A DNA stretch of 64,000 bases, from assembly GCF_014841105.1 (NCBI RefSeq), contig NZ_JACYWE010000005.1:192699-256698 (forward strand), given 5' to 3'. The notes below the pieces were generated by a model. It had not been told where the DNA came from. It did not search any database and saw only the letters and a list, made by a program, of their open reading frames with translations. The stretch is from Lolliginicoccus lacisalsi (GTDB lineage: Bacteria; Actinomycetota; Actinomycetes; Mycobacteriales; Mycobacteriaceae). Shown piece by piece: positions 34,436 to 42,591 of the stretch (its first letter is position 1; the number at the start of each line of letters is the position of its first letter). A program made the translations under genes and the position numbers.

Positions 34436-35650
34436 TCAGGCCGAGGCCCGGCGGCGGAGCACCACCGGAATGATCAACAGCGCCAGAACCGCCCCCGCCC
34501 AGGAGAGCAGCGCGTAGCTCGAGGCCGCCACGACGATGCCGGACGCGAAGCCGCCGCCAGCCCCGGCCAGGGTGATCGATAGATCCACGTTGCCCTGCAC
34601 GGCGGCGCGCTGCTGAAGCGGCGCGGCCTGGGTGATCAGGGTCGTGCCGCTGATGAGGCCAAGGTTCCAGCCGAGCCCGAGCAGAACCAGCGCGAGCGTG
34701 AGGCCGGCCATGCCGGTGAACGCCGCCGCGGACGCCCCCGCGAGCAGCATCGTGATGGCCGCGGCCAGCGCCACCACCCGTGGCCCGAAGCGATCGACCA
34801 GCATCCCCGAGAGTGGCGATGGCAAATACATCGCCGCGACATGGAAGCCGATCACCAGCCCCGCCGCGCCGAGGGAATGCCCGTGATCCTGCATGTGCAC
34901 GGGCGTCATGGTCATGATCGCGATCATCACCGCTTGGGTGATCGTCATGATCACCGCGCCGAGCAGCACCACTGGCCGCCAGTCCGCCACCACGGCGCCG
35001 GGCGCATCGTCACTCTCGGCGGGGTCGTCGAGGCGTAGCTCGCGGGCGAGCAGCAGCGGATCCGGTCGCAACCAGATCCACAGCACGACCGCAGCTATGC
35101 CATAAGCGGCCGCCGCGAGCAGGAATGGCCCCGCGAGCTCCGGGATGCCCAGCCTGGCGGCGAATCGGCCGGTGAGGCCGACAGTGTTGGGGCCCGCGAC
35201 CGCGCCAAGGGTGGTGGCGACAAGCACGATGCTCACCGCTCGGCCCTTGCGATGCGCGGGGGCGAGATCGGCACCGGCGTAGCGGGCCTGCAGGTTGGTG
35301 GCCATGCCCGCCCCGTAGACGAACAGCGCCAGGAACAGCAAGGGCGTGGACGGCAATGCGGATGCGACAACGACCCCGATCGCGCCGATCGCCCCTGCTC
35401 CGTAGCCGAGCGCGAGGCCTACCCTGCGCCCGCGGGCCTGCGATGCCCGGCCCACCAGCACGGCAGCGAGGGCCGCGCCGACGGTGAACAGTGCCGCGGG
35501 AACCCCGGCGAGACTGGTCGAGGACAGGACGTCGCGCGCGAGCAGCGCGCCGACAGTGATCCCGGCCGCTAGTCCAGCGCCACTGAGCACTTGGGCGATG
35601 ACCAGCACGGCGAGGGCGCGGCGCTGCGCGGCAGTCACATCGATGCTCAT
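34436..35650 (-). CDS. Major facilitator superfamily transporter
   Basis: A 404-residue MFS protein with twelve predicted membrane segments and a central loop at about 190-210. The inter-helix 2-3 motif appears as LVGRASQARGRRVGL, a form of G-x-x-x-D/R-R-x-G-R-R. The substrate cannot be told; the layout fits drug or metabolite efflux. The ATG 35650 has a G-rich site before it. It stands alone, with a DUF1906 gene upstream on the same strand at 86 bases. Confidence 0.88.
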   Translation of the reverse strand: MSIDVTAAQRRALAVLVIAQVLSGAGLAAGITVGALLARDVLSSTSLAGVPAALFTVGAALAAVLVGRASQARGRRVGLALGYGAGAIGAIGVVVASALPSTPLLFLALFVYGAGMATNLQARYAGADLAPAHRKGRAVSIVLVATTLGAVAGPNTVGLTGRFAARLGIPELAGPFLLAAAAYGIAAVVLWIWLRPDPLLLARELRLDDPAESDDAPGAVVADWRPVVLLGAVIMTITQAVMIAIMTMTPVHMQDHGHSLGAAGLVIGFHVAAMYLPSPLSGMLVDRFGPRVVALAAAITMLLAGASAAAFTGMAGLTLALVLLGLGWNLGLISGTTLITQAAPLQQRAAVQGNVDLSITLAGAGGGFASGIVVAASSYALLSWAGAVLALLIIPVVLRRRASA

Positions 35651-35735
35651 GCTGGCCCCCGCTTCTCGGTCGATCTCCCGATCCGAGCGTAGGCCCTATC
35701 CCCGTGTGACGGGGCCCTCCCTCAGCGGGGAGGAG

Positions 35736-36515
35736 TCACCACTGGCCGTAGCTGGGCTTGAGGATGCGGTTGCGGTCGATGCCCACCCCGTCCACGGTAA
35801 GCCGGTCGATCTCGAACTGGTGGATGTGGGCCGCGGGGTGCACGCGTCCGCCCGAGCCCCAGTTGTGCATCCAGAAGTAGCGGCCGAGCCCGCGGCCGCG
35901 GAGGAACTCGATGGTGGGGTAGTTCGCGTAGACGCCGGTACGTGCGGCGCCGATGGTGTCCTGCCAGCCGCGGATGTAGCCGGCGACGAGCTCGAGCTCG
36001 CTGCTGCTCGGATTGCTGTCGATCGCGGCGTAGATGACAGCGTTAGCGGGGCCGCCCGCTTCACGGTGCAACCGCTCGCCGATCGCGGCGTGGCGGGTGC
36101 CGCCGTTGTAGCCCGCGCGCCAGTCGGAGGTGACGTCCTTGCCGAACTGGTAGCACGAGACGATCGCGAGCCCCTGGGACTTCATGTCGGCGACCTCGCT
36201 GGCCCGCATGGGCTTGCCGATCATCCAGCTAGCGCGGGGCTCGGACATGTAGCGGATGACGCCGCGGTACCCGGCACGCTTGATCGAGGCCGCCGACGGC
36301 ACTCCGGCGGCATAGTCGATCAGGATCTGCCCGGTGTCATCGCTGCCGGGGATCGTCGGCACGCTCGGCGACGGAGGCGTGCCCGGCGAGGTGGGCGAAG
36401 GTGGGCGCGAGTTGCCGGGCAAGAGATCACCGAGGGAGGAAAATGCCCCGCCGGCCTGCATGGCGGCAAGTCCGCCGAGAGCGGCATTGCGGAGGAAATC
36501 ACGTCGGGAGGCCAC
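35736..36515 (-). CDS. Tat-secreted DUF1906 glycoside-hydrolase-like protein
   Basis: A 259-residue protein of the DUF1906 / Rv2525c type. It starts with a twin-arginine signal (SRRDFLRNAALGG), a Pro/Ser-rich linker, then a TIM-barrel domain. Family motifs include ILIDYAAGVPSAASIKRAG, GVIRYMSEPR, IVSCYQFGKD and VIYAAIDSNPS. Rv2525c-like proteins are Tat-exported and linked to cell-wall remodelling; the fold resembles glycoside hydrolase family 25-like enzymes. AGGAGAACC precedes the ATG. The mature protein probably acts on the cell wall. Confidence 0.88.
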   Translation of the reverse strand: MASRRDFLRNAALGGLAAMQAGGAFSSLGDLLPGNSRPPSPTSPGTPPSPSVPTIPGSDDTGQILIDYAAGVPSAASIKRAGYRGVIRYMSEPRASWMIGKPMRASEVADMKSQGLAIVSCYQFGKDVTSDWRAGYNGGTRHAAIGERLHREAGGPANAVIYAAIDSNPSSSELELVAGYIRGWQDTIGAARTGVYANYPTIEFLRGRGLGRYFWMHNWGSGGRVHPAAHIHQFEIDRLTVDGVGIDRNRILKPSYGQW

Positions 36516-36656
36516 GGGTTCTCCTGGGATCGGGGGCGGGCGACGATCCTTATCGTAGGTAAGGAGTTCACTCCTGCCGCAGTTTCACCAGAATTCTCAG
36601 GTTTCACTTTCGCACCACGTCCGCGCCGTCATCGAGCAGCCGGCGGCACCACGTGA

Positions 36657-37403
36657 TCAGCCCACGTGATCAGCCCACGCCACTGCCTCCGCGACGCTCG
36701 TCATCACGGTCACGCCTCCAGGCAGCGCCGGGCGCCCCACCATTACCACCGGTATCCCCCGCTCCCGCGCCGCGACCAGCTTCGCGGCTGTCGCCGCGCC
36801 CCCGCTGTTCTTGCTGACCAGCACGTCCGCCCCAGATCGCTCGAGCGTCGCGCGCTCCTCCCCGAGCGTGAACGGGCCCCGCGCGAGAATGACCTCCCGC
36901 ACAGACGCCGGGACAACAGCGGGCGCATCGATCGTCCGCGCCACCACGGTGCCGCGCGGAAGGTCCTCGAACGCCGCGAGCTCCTGCCTTCCGACCGTCA
37001 GCAGGGCGCGCGTGGCGCCTCCCCCTCGCAGCAACCCGTCCACGATCCGCGCGGCGCCAGCAACATCCGGCGCATCGAGCCACTTATCCCCCGGCACCGG
37101 CTCCCACTCTGGTCGCTGCAGCCGGGCGAACGGCACGCCCAGCCCGCCCGTGACGCGTGCCGCAGTGGCAGTCATCGTCGCGGCGAAGGGGTGCGTCGCA
37201 TCGATCACCGCCTCGATCCGGTCCTCGCGCAGATGCGCCGCGAAGCCGCTCGCGCCGCCGAACCCGCCTGATCGCACCTCCCCGACCGGCACCAGTGGTT
37301 CCCGCACCCGGCCCGCCAGCGACGACACCACGGCATGGCGGCCGACCAGCGCGGCAGCTAGCTGCCGGGCCTCGCCCGTGCCACCGAGGATCAGGACCCG
37401 CAT
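36657..37403 (-). CDS. cobK: Precorrin-6A reductase
   Basis: A 248-residue CobK/CbiJ enzyme that reduces precorrin-6A to precorrin-6B with NADPH. The N-terminal dinucleotide-type motif is [13 protein letters not shown]. Family motifs DATHPFAATMT and LTVGRQELAAF are present, and LVSKNSGGAATAAKL near the C-terminus is diagnostic. The start overlaps the end of cobM by 13 bases. It is the last gene of the minus-strand SDR-cobL-cobM-cobK unit. Confidence 0.95.
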   Translation of the reverse strand: MRVLILGGTGEARQLAAALVGRHAVVSSLAGRVREPLVPVGEVRSGGFGGASGFAAHLREDRIEAVIDATHPFAATMTATAARVTGGLGVPFARLQRPEWEPVPGDKWLDAPDVAGAARIVDGLLRGGGATRALLTVGRQELAAFEDLPRGTVVARTIDAPAVVPASVREVILARGPFTLGEERATLERSGADVLVSKNSGGAATAAKLVAARERGIPVVMVGRPALPGGVTVMTSVAEAVAWADHVG

Positions 37404-38152
37404 GACGGCAGCGCCCTCGCCCGCTCCTCCGAGTACAGGTAGCTATCGGGAAATCCATCCGCGGTGAGCGCGCGGCCCACCAGGATGACGGCCGTCTTGG
37501 TGATGCCCTGCTCGGCCATGCGTTCGGCGATCGTGCCCACCGTCGCGCGCAGCACCACTTCCTCGGGCCGGCTGACGAACGCCACGACGGCCGCGGGGCA
37601 GTCCGTGCCGTAATGGGGGGCGAGCGCGGCGATCACGGTGTCCATGTGCGCGGCGGCGAGATGCAGCGCCAGGGTCACCCCGGTGCTCGCGAGCCGCTCG
37701 AGCTCCTCGCCAGGAGGCATGGCAGTAGCCCGGACGGCGATGCGGGTGATCAGCAACGACTGCCCCACCCCCGGCACGGTCAGCTCCCGGCCCAGCGCGG
37801 CGGCCGCGGCGGCGAACGCAGGCACGCCCGGCACGATCTGGTAGTCGATGCCCCGCCCGGCGAGCAGCCGGATCTGCTCGGCGACGGCGCTGTAGATCGA
37901 CGGGTCGCCGGAGTGCAGGCGCGCCACGTCCTCGCCGCGCTCGGTGGCCTCGGCCATGATGTCGACGATATCGGGCAGGCGCATGCGGGCAGTGTTGATC
38001 AAGCGGGCACCCGGCGGGCAATGGGCCAGCACCTCATCGGGCACGAGCGAGCCGGCGTAGAGGCATACCGGTGCGCGCTCGAGCACGCGGACCGCCCGCA
38101 GCGTCAGCAGGTCCGCGGCGCCGGGCCCGGCGCCGACGAAGAACACGGTCAC
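37391..38152 (-). CDS. cobM: Precorrin-4 C11-methyltransferase
   Basis: A 253-residue SAM-dependent tetrapyrrole methylase. It begins [18 protein letters not shown], and [11 protein letters not shown] is the CobM/CbiF signature. [12 protein letters not shown] is the SAM-binding loop, and GQSLLITR is also typical. It methylates C-11 of precorrin-4. The start overlaps the stop of the cobL 3' part by 4 bases (ATGA), so translation is coupled. No cobalamin riboswitch is visible upstream of the unit. Confidence 0.95.
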   Translation of the reverse strand: MTVFFVGAGPGAADLLTLRAVRVLERAPVCLYAGSLVPDEVLAHCPPGARLINTARMRLPDIVDIMAEATERGEDVARLHSGDPSIYSAVAEQIRLLAGRGIDYQIVPGVPAFAAAAAALGRELTVPGVGQSLLITRIAVRATAMPPGEELERLASTGVTLALHLAAAHMDTVIAALAPHYGTDCPAAVVAFVSRPEEVVLRATVGTIAERMAEQGITKTAVILVGRALTADGFPDSYLYSEERARALPSCGS

Positions 38153-38763
38153 GGCTTAGTCCCCTTCCATTGGGTCACGGGCATGTGGGGCCGCCAGGTG
38201 GTGAACGCCCCGAGCGGAGCCGCGCGATGCACCTGCATCCTCCGCAGCATTCCCCCGTGCGTGCCGTGCCACCGCAGAACGAGTGATTCGGATTCCGTCG
38301 TCACCGCGTTGACGACGAGCCGTCCGCCTGGGCGCAGCCGGTCCCAGCAGGCGTCGAGCAGGCCGAGCGCGGTGGCCCCACCGCCGACCATGATCGCATC
38401 CGGGATAGCAAGGGCGGCGGGCACATCCGCGAAGGCCCCGGGCGCCGCGCCCGCCGCGTGCAGCGAGGGCACGCCCAGCGATGAGGCGTTGCCGCGCAGG
38501 CGCTCCGATCGAGCGGGATCCTGCTCGAACGCCACCGCCCGGCACGAGGGATGCGCGCGCATCCACTCGATGGCGATGCTTCCGGTACCGGCCCCCACGT
38601 CCCACAGCACCTCGCCGGGCAATGGAGCGAGCGCCGCCAAGGTCACCGCGCGCACCTCCTGCTTGGTCAGCTGGCTATCGCCGTACGCCTCGTCCGGCAG
38701 CCCGGGCACGAGTGCCCGCTGGATACCGGGGCCCGTGTCGCATTCGATCGCGACGACATTCAA
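38149..38763 (-). CDS. cobL: Precorrin-6B C15-methyltransferase/decarboxylase half (CbiT domain)
   Basis: The C-terminal half of CobL, with SAM motif [18 protein letters not shown] and ESDQ-like [10 protein letters not shown] near the start; 204 residues if it starts at TTG 38763. The frame is continuous with the upstream CbiE half: the codons read ELP, TAG, then [11 protein letters not shown]. The TTG used as a start is the Leu codon of that conserved phrase. An AGGGTGA lies in the right position to act as a weak ribosome site. So this is either a reinitiated split gene or the downstream part of a gene carrying a nonsense codon. Confidence 0.85.
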   Translation of the reverse strand: MNVVAIECDTGPGIQRALVPGLPDEAYGDSQLTKQEVRAVTLAALAPLPGEVLWDVGAGTGSIAIEWMRAHPSCRAVAFEQDPARSERLRGNASSLGVPSLHAAGAAPGAFADVPAALAIPDAIMVGGGATALGLLDACWDRLRPGGRLVVNAVTTESESLVLRWHGTHGGMLRRMQVHRAAPLGAFTTWRPHMPVTQWKGTKP

Positions 38764-38772
38764 CGGATCACC

Positions 38773-39384
38773 CTAGGGCAGTTCCCAGCCCGACGCGAGA
38801 CCGGAGACCCGGTTCTCCCGTGGCCCGCCCAGCTGCTCGAGCACTGTTAGTCGGCTGCCTCCCCAACCGTGCGCATCCAGCAGGCCCGCGACCTGCCGGG
38901 GCGTGGCCGCATCCTCGCTGAGCACGAGGATGCGGCCACGCGGCGCCATCTCCCGCAGGATCGCCGCGATGGGCCGGTTGACGACCGACACCACGGACGT
39001 GTCCTGGATCGCCCATCCCAGCCGCGCGCACGCCAGCGACACGCTCGACACGTGCGGCAGCACCCGCAGGCGCTCGACGCCCGCGATGCGGGCAAGGGTC
39101 GCCCCGATCCCGTGCAGCATGGGATCGCCGCTCGCGAGGACGCACATCCTGCCCGATCCGTGCTCCTCGATCAGCCCGGGCAACGCGGGCAGGAGGGGCG
39201 ACGGCCAGGCCATGAGCTGACCCGCCACCTCGTCCGGCAGCAGCGCGAGCTGGCGGGCCGAGCCATGGATGGTGCGGGCCGCCCGGATCGCCTCCCGGGC
39301 CGGATCCCCGATCCCCGCCCAACCGTCGGCACCGATCCCCACCACCACGATGCGCGGCCCGCCGCTCGCCTCGCCAGGGGTCAC
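38773..39384 (-). CDS. cobL: Precorrin-6Y C5-methyltransferase half (CbiE domain)
   Basis: The N-terminal half of CobL (CbiE, tetrapyrrole methylase), 203 residues. IVVVGIGADGWAGI starts the fold. MCVLASGDPMLHGIG is the SAM loop, and LPHVSSVSLACARLGW is a family segment. It ends at TAG 38775-38773, in frame with the CbiT half that follows. Other Mycobacteriales have one fused protein of about 400 residues. The GTG 39384 has GGAGGA upstream, and its first four bases overlap the stop of the SDR gene (GTGA). Confidence 0.88.
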   Translation of the reverse strand: MTPGEASGGPRIVVVGIGADGWAGIGDPAREAIRAARTIHGSARQLALLPDEVAGQLMAWPSPLLPALPGLIEEHGSGRMCVLASGDPMLHGIGATLARIAGVERLRVLPHVSSVSLACARLGWAIQDTSVVSVVNRPIAAILREMAPRGRILVLSEDAATPRQVAGLLDAHGWGGSRLTVLEQLGGPRENRVSGLASGWELP

Positions 39385-40172
39385 CGGGGCATCCTCCGCC
39401 ACACCCACTGCGGCAGCAAGCGCAACGCCATGAACAGCAGCTTCAGCTGCAACGGCACCCACACGACGCGGCGGCGCCGGGCCCCCGCCGCGACCACCGC
39501 GTCCGCGACCTGGCCGGGCGTGCTGGAGAACGGAGCGGGATCCATGCCCTCGGTCATGCGGCCGATGACGAACCCAGGCCGCACGATCAGCAAGTGCACG
39601 CCCGTGCCATGCAGGGCATCCGCGAGACCGCTGGCGAAGCCATCCAGACCGGCCTTCGCGGAGCCATACACGTAGTTCGCGCGCCGCACCCGGGCGCCGG
39701 CCACCGAGGAGAACACCACGAGCTGCCCGCGGCCCTGCTGCCTCATCCGGCGCGCCAGGCTCGTCAGCACGCTCGCCTGCGCCACGTAGTCGGTGTGGAT
39801 GATCTGCACGGCGTGCGCCGCATCGTCCTCCGCGCGCTGCTGGTCGCCCAGGATGCCGAAGCACAGCACCACCACGCCGGGCAGGCCCACGCGCGCCTCG
39901 AGATCGTCGAGGAACGATTCATGGGAAGCCGTATCGTCCGCGTCGAACTCGACCGGCACCACGTCCGTCGCGCCCGCGTTCCGCACGACCTGCTGCTCGC
40001 TCGCCAGATCCTCGCTGCGGCGGGCGGCAAGCACCACGACACGACCGGGCGCGAGGCGCTGCGCCACCTCCAGGCCGATCTCGCTGCGACCGCCCAGGAT
40101 CACCACCGGGCCGGGGTCGAAGCGGTCGGCAAGGCTCGCGCGGGAAGGGGACGGGACTTTTGCATCGCTCAC
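39381..40172 (-). CDS. DprE2-like SDR, Rv2073c-type
   Basis: A 263-residue atypical SDR. The cofactor motif is GGRSEIG (27-33), FSSVAGAR holds the catalytic Ser region, and Y169-x-x-x-K173 (YGSAK) completes the triad. The sequence resembles DprE2, the reductase of decaprenylphosphoryl-arabinose synthesis. Its position upstream of cobL matches Rv2073c, a separate paralogue of unknown substrate. It ends in a hydrophobic basic helix ([19 protein letters not shown]) that may touch the membrane. The GTG at 40172 lies 31 bases from the divergent reductase gene, with a weak ribosome site. Confidence 0.85.
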   Translation of the reverse strand: MSDAKVPSPSRASLADRFDPGPVVILGGRSEIGLEVAQRLAPGRVVVLAARRSEDLASEQQVVRNAGATDVVPVEFDADDTASHESFLDDLEARVGLPGVVVLCFGILGDQQRAEDDAAHAVQIIHTDYVAQASVLTSLARRMRQQGRGQLVVFSSVAGARVRRANYVYGSAKAGLDGFASGLADALHGTGVHLLIVRPGFVIGRMTEGMDPAPFSSTPGQVADAVVAAGARRRRVVWVPLQLKLLFMALRLLPQWVWRRMPR

Positions 40173-40203
40173 GCCCCTAGTGTGCTCGACTACGGTGAAC
40201 GCC

Positions 40204-40608
40204 ATGGCATACACCCCCGAAGACTTGACCGACGATGCCGCGACCTTCCTCGCCGAGCGGCACCTCGGATCATTGACGACCCTGCGCGCCAACGGCCTGC
40301 CACACGTTGTCGCGGTCGGCTTCACCTGGGATCCAGAGGCGCGCAAGGCACGGGTGATCACCAGCGAGGGCAGCCAGAAGGTGGTCAACGTCGACCGGGC
40401 CGGGCACGCCACGGTATTCCAGGTCGACCGGGCGCGCTGGCTCGCCCTCGAGGGCTCCGCCACCGTGCGCCGCGAGCCCGAGGCCGTGCGCGACGCCGAG
40501 GAGCGCTACGCCGGACGCTACCGGGTGCCGCGCGAGAACCCGCGCCGCGTCGTCATCGAGATCGCGGTGACCCGCATCCTCGGCTCGCGGTCGCTGCTCG
40601 GGCAGTAG
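40204..40608 (+). CDS. F420/flavin-dependent reductase, Rv2074-like
   Basis: A 134-residue split-barrel protein of the PPOX/FDOR-B class. Motifs are [20 protein letters not shown] (cofactor strand-helix), [15 protein letters not shown] and [12 protein letters not shown]. Its place opposite the SDR-cobL unit matches Rv2074, which acts as an F420H2-dependent biliverdin reductase. I infer F420 use from that synteny; FMN use cannot be ruled out. The ATG 40204 has only 31 bases between it and the divergent SDR start, so one or both transcripts may be leaderless. Confidence 0.85.
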   Translation: MAYTPEDLTDDAATFLAERHLGSLTTLRANGLPHVVAVGFTWDPEARKARVITSEGSQKVVNVDRAGHATVFQVDRARWLALEGSATVRREPEAVRDAEERYAGRYRVPRENPRRVVIEIAVTRILGSRSLLGQ

Positions 40609-40648
40609 CGCGGCTGGCCGACGGCGGGTGGGCGCGGCGCCCCCCACG

Positions 40649-40697
40649 CGCCAGTGGAAAGTTTTCCCGCTCAGAGGGGGAGAAGCTTCCACTGGCG
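40649..40697. repeat. Dispersed inverted repeat, family 2, copy B
   Basis: CGCCAGTGGAA (40649-40659) pairs perfectly with TTCCACTGGCG (40687-40697). The inner part (AGTTTTCCCGC and GGGGGAGAAGC) is an imperfect version of copies A and C. It lies 40 bases after the reductase stop and is a possible terminator. Confidence 0.8.
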
Positions 40698-40782
40698 GAG
40701 CAGGCCAAGGGACACCCGGCCATTCCGGAGCAGGCCATCCCGGGCCAGGCCGACGGAGCTTTCCGACACCCGGCAACCACCA

Positions 40783-40798
40783 TCGAACATCCGTTCGA
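40783..40798. promoter_or_regulatory. LexA (SOS) box
   Basis: TCGAACATCCGTTCGA fits the mycobacterial LexA consensus (TCGAAC, four bases, GTTCGA) with no mismatch in either half-site. The dyad extends to 11 bases per arm (CACCATCGAAC, GTTCGATGGTG; 40778-40803). A -10-like TACGGT lies at 40807-40812, so the box would cover the -35. The next genes on the plus strand are the MFS and ArsR genes; on the minus strand no gene starts nearby. Confidence 0.8.
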
Positions 40799-40818
40799 TG
40801 GTGTGCTACGGTTGCCGC

Positions 40819-40847
40819 GTGGCCGGGCGAGGGAAGCGCCCGGCCAC
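40819..40847 (+). terminator. Strong GC hairpin after SOS box
   Basis: GTGGCCGGGCG (40819-40829) and CGCCCGGCCAC (40837-40847) form a perfect 11-bp stem with a 7-base loop. It begins about where a transcript from the LexA-controlled promoter would start. It could terminate it, stabilise its 5' end, or insulate the MFS promoter. Confidence 0.6.
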
Positions 40848-40879
40848 CCCACGCCCCCGGCGCCCGCGACTCTTAACCA

Positions 40880-40908
40880 TTGAGTGCGCATGTGCGCACA
40901 TATACGAT
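40880..40908 (+). promoter_or_regulatory. Promoter with ArsR-type operator
   Basis: A -35-like TTGAGT (40880-40885) and a -10-like TACGAT (40903-40908) are spaced by 17 bases. In the spacer, GTGCGCA (40884-40890) and TGCGCAC (40893-40899) form a 7-base dyad. Transcription would start near 40915, the A of the MFS ATG, so the mRNA may be leaderless. The ArsR gene lies downstream in the same unit and is the natural repressor. Confidence 0.6.
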
Positions 40909-40914
40909 TGAGGG

Positions 40915-42198
40915 ATGGCGCGTACTTCCCGCCCCAGCCTCCGGCACGGCGCCCTGGGCAATCCGCTGTTTCGCAAGCTGCTCACCGCCCAGGTGCTCGC
41001 GCTGCTCGGCACCGGGCTGCTCACCATCGCCCTGAGCCTGCTGGCCGTGGACATCGCGGGCAGCAGCGCGGGCGCGGTCCTCGGCACCGCGTTCACCATC
41101 AAGATGGTCGCCTACGTCGGCATCGCGCCCGTGATCTCGGCACTGGCGCACCACGTCCCGCGAAAAGTGCTGCTGGTCAGTGCCGATGCGATCCGCGCCT
41201 CCGTGGCGCTCGCCCTGCCCCTCGTCGATGCGGTCTGGCAGATCTACCTGCTCATCCTGGTCCTGCAAGCAGCCTCGGCCACGTTCACGCCTGCCTTCCA
41301 AGCGATGCTTCCGGCCGTGCTGGTCGACGAGGACGAATACACCCAGGGCTTGTCCTGCTCGCGCGTCGCCTACGATCTCGAATCGCTCGCCAGTCCCGTG
41401 ATCGCGATCGCCCTGCTCGCCGTCTACTCCTACGAATCACTGTTCCTGGGCACGGCTGTGGGGTTCCTGCTGTCCGGGATCATCGTGCTGTGGAGCGCGC
41501 TCCCGACCATGCCGATCGCGCCCTCGCCCGCTCCGATTGCCGCACGGCTCGTGCACGGCTCCCGGATCATGCTGCGAGGCAGGGAGCTGCGGGCACTGCT
41601 GGCCCTCGACATGGTCGTCGCCGCCGCCACGGCGGTCGTGCTGGTCACCACCGTCATCCATGTGCAGGCCCTGACCCGTGGTACGGGTACTGGGGTGGCG
41701 CTCGCGCTGGCCTGTTTCGGCACGGCGTCGGTGCTGGCCGCCGTCCTCGTTCCGGGCGTTCTCCGCCGCCGCACCGACAGGTCCGTGATGCTCGGCGGCG
41801 GGCTGCTCAGCGTGATCGGCCTGGCCACCACAACTGTTCTCGTCGCGCCCAGCACCAGCGTGGCCGCCGCGACCGCGCCGGGCATCGCCTGGCTACCGCT
41901 GGTGCTCGCGTGGGCAATGATGGGCGCGGGCACGTCGATGGTCCTCACTCCGGCGGCCCGGTTGCTGCGACGGGGCTCATCGCCGGCTAGCCGGCCCGCT
42001 GTCTTCGCGGCCCAGTTCTCGCTCAGCCACGCATGCTTCCTGATCACCTATCCGCTCGCCGGCTGGCTCGGCCTAGCGGCGGGACAGGTCGCTGCTACCC
42101 TCGTGCTCACGCTTCTTGCTGCCGCCGCGGCGGTGGCTGCCGCGGCGGCGTGGCCACCGAGCGACCATGCTCCCCGGGATGAATCGAGAGGTGGATAG
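40915..42198 (+). CDS. MFS exporter controlled by ArsR
   Basis: A 427-residue MFS transporter with twelve predicted membrane segments. It starts with a basic N-terminus (RTSRPSLRHG), then GNPLFRKLLTAQVLALLGTG. Such enterobactin-exporter-like MFS proteins pump small molecules out of the cell. The substrate is unknown. A short spacing (GAGGG) between ribosome site and ATG suggests leaderless translation. The ArsR gene follows at once, and an ArsR-type dyad lies in the promoter, so induction by a metal or small molecule is likely. Confidence 0.88.
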   Translation: MARTSRPSLRHGALGNPLFRKLLTAQVLALLGTGLLTIALSLLAVDIAGSSAGAVLGTAFTIKMVAYVGIAPVISALAHHVPRKVLLVSADAIRASVALALPLVDAVWQIYLLILVLQAASATFTPAFQAMLPAVLVDEDEYTQGLSCSRVAYDLESLASPVIAIALLAVYSYESLFLGTAVGFLLSGIIVLWSALPTMPIAPSPAPIAARLVHGSRIMLRGRELRALLALDMVVAAATAVVLVTTVIHVQALTRGTGTGVALALACFGTASVLAAVLVPGVLRRRTDRSVMLGGGLLSVIGLATTTVLVAPSTSVAAATAPGIAWLPLVLAWAMMGAGTSMVLTPAARLLRRGSSPASRPAVFAAQFSLSHACFLITYPLAGWLGLAAGQVAATLVLTLLAAAAAVAAAAAWPPSDHAPRDESRGG

Positions 42199-42202
42199 TC
42201 CT

Positions 42203-42577
42203 GTGACTGCGTCCAATCCCTTGCGCCAGCCCGCCCCGGCCTACCCCAGCCTCGTCCATGACGCGCCCCCGGACCAGGCTCACCTCGATGCCGCGAGCGA
42301 CGCATTCCGGATGCTGTCGGACCCCACTCGCTTGCATGTGCTCTGGTTGCTCGCTCGCGGCGAGGCGGATGTCAGCACCCTGACCGAGGCCACGGGCGCC
42401 TCCCGCACCTCGATCAGCCAGCACCTCGCGAAGCTCCGGCTCGCCGAGATGGTCGATACCCGGCGCGACGGTCGGCGCATTGTCTATCGCATCCGCGACG
42501 GCCATCTCGCCAGGCTGGTCCGTGAGGGGTTCAACCATGCGGATCACCGATTGACCGGCGAGCCCCCGCACTCATGA
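42203..42577 (+). CDS. ArsR-family transcriptional repressor
   Basis: A 124-residue winged-helix regulator. SDAFRMLSDPTRLHVLWLL is the classic ArsR N-terminal helix pattern, and TEATGASRTSISQHLAKLR is the recognition helix-turn-helix, followed by RRDGRRIVYRI (wing). The common Cys metal site (ELCVCDL) is absent. The sequence instead ends with GFNHADH, so a His-rich C-terminal metal site is possible. GTG 42203 has AGAGGTGG upstream; the in-frame ATG 42179 would overlap the MFS gene by 20 bases. It forms an operon with the MFS gene. Confidence 0.88.
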   Translation: MTASNPLRQPAPAYPSLVHDAPPDQAHLDAASDAFRMLSDPTRLHVLWLLARGEADVSTLTEATGASRTSISQHLAKLRLAEMVDTRRDGRRIVYRIRDGHLARLVREGFNHADHRLTGEPPHS

Positions 42578-42591
42578 TCGGCCGCTAGGGA

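Noticed and set aside
36657-40172. Cobalamin riboswitch for the cob unit
   Set aside because: The gaps upstream of the SDR and between cob genes are a few bases to 31 bases, too short, and no B12-box-like sequence was seen.
40270-40776. A minus-strand gene that the SOS box could drive
   Set aside because: This open frame is antisense to the F420-type reductase gene, spans family 2 copy B and has no recognisable domain.
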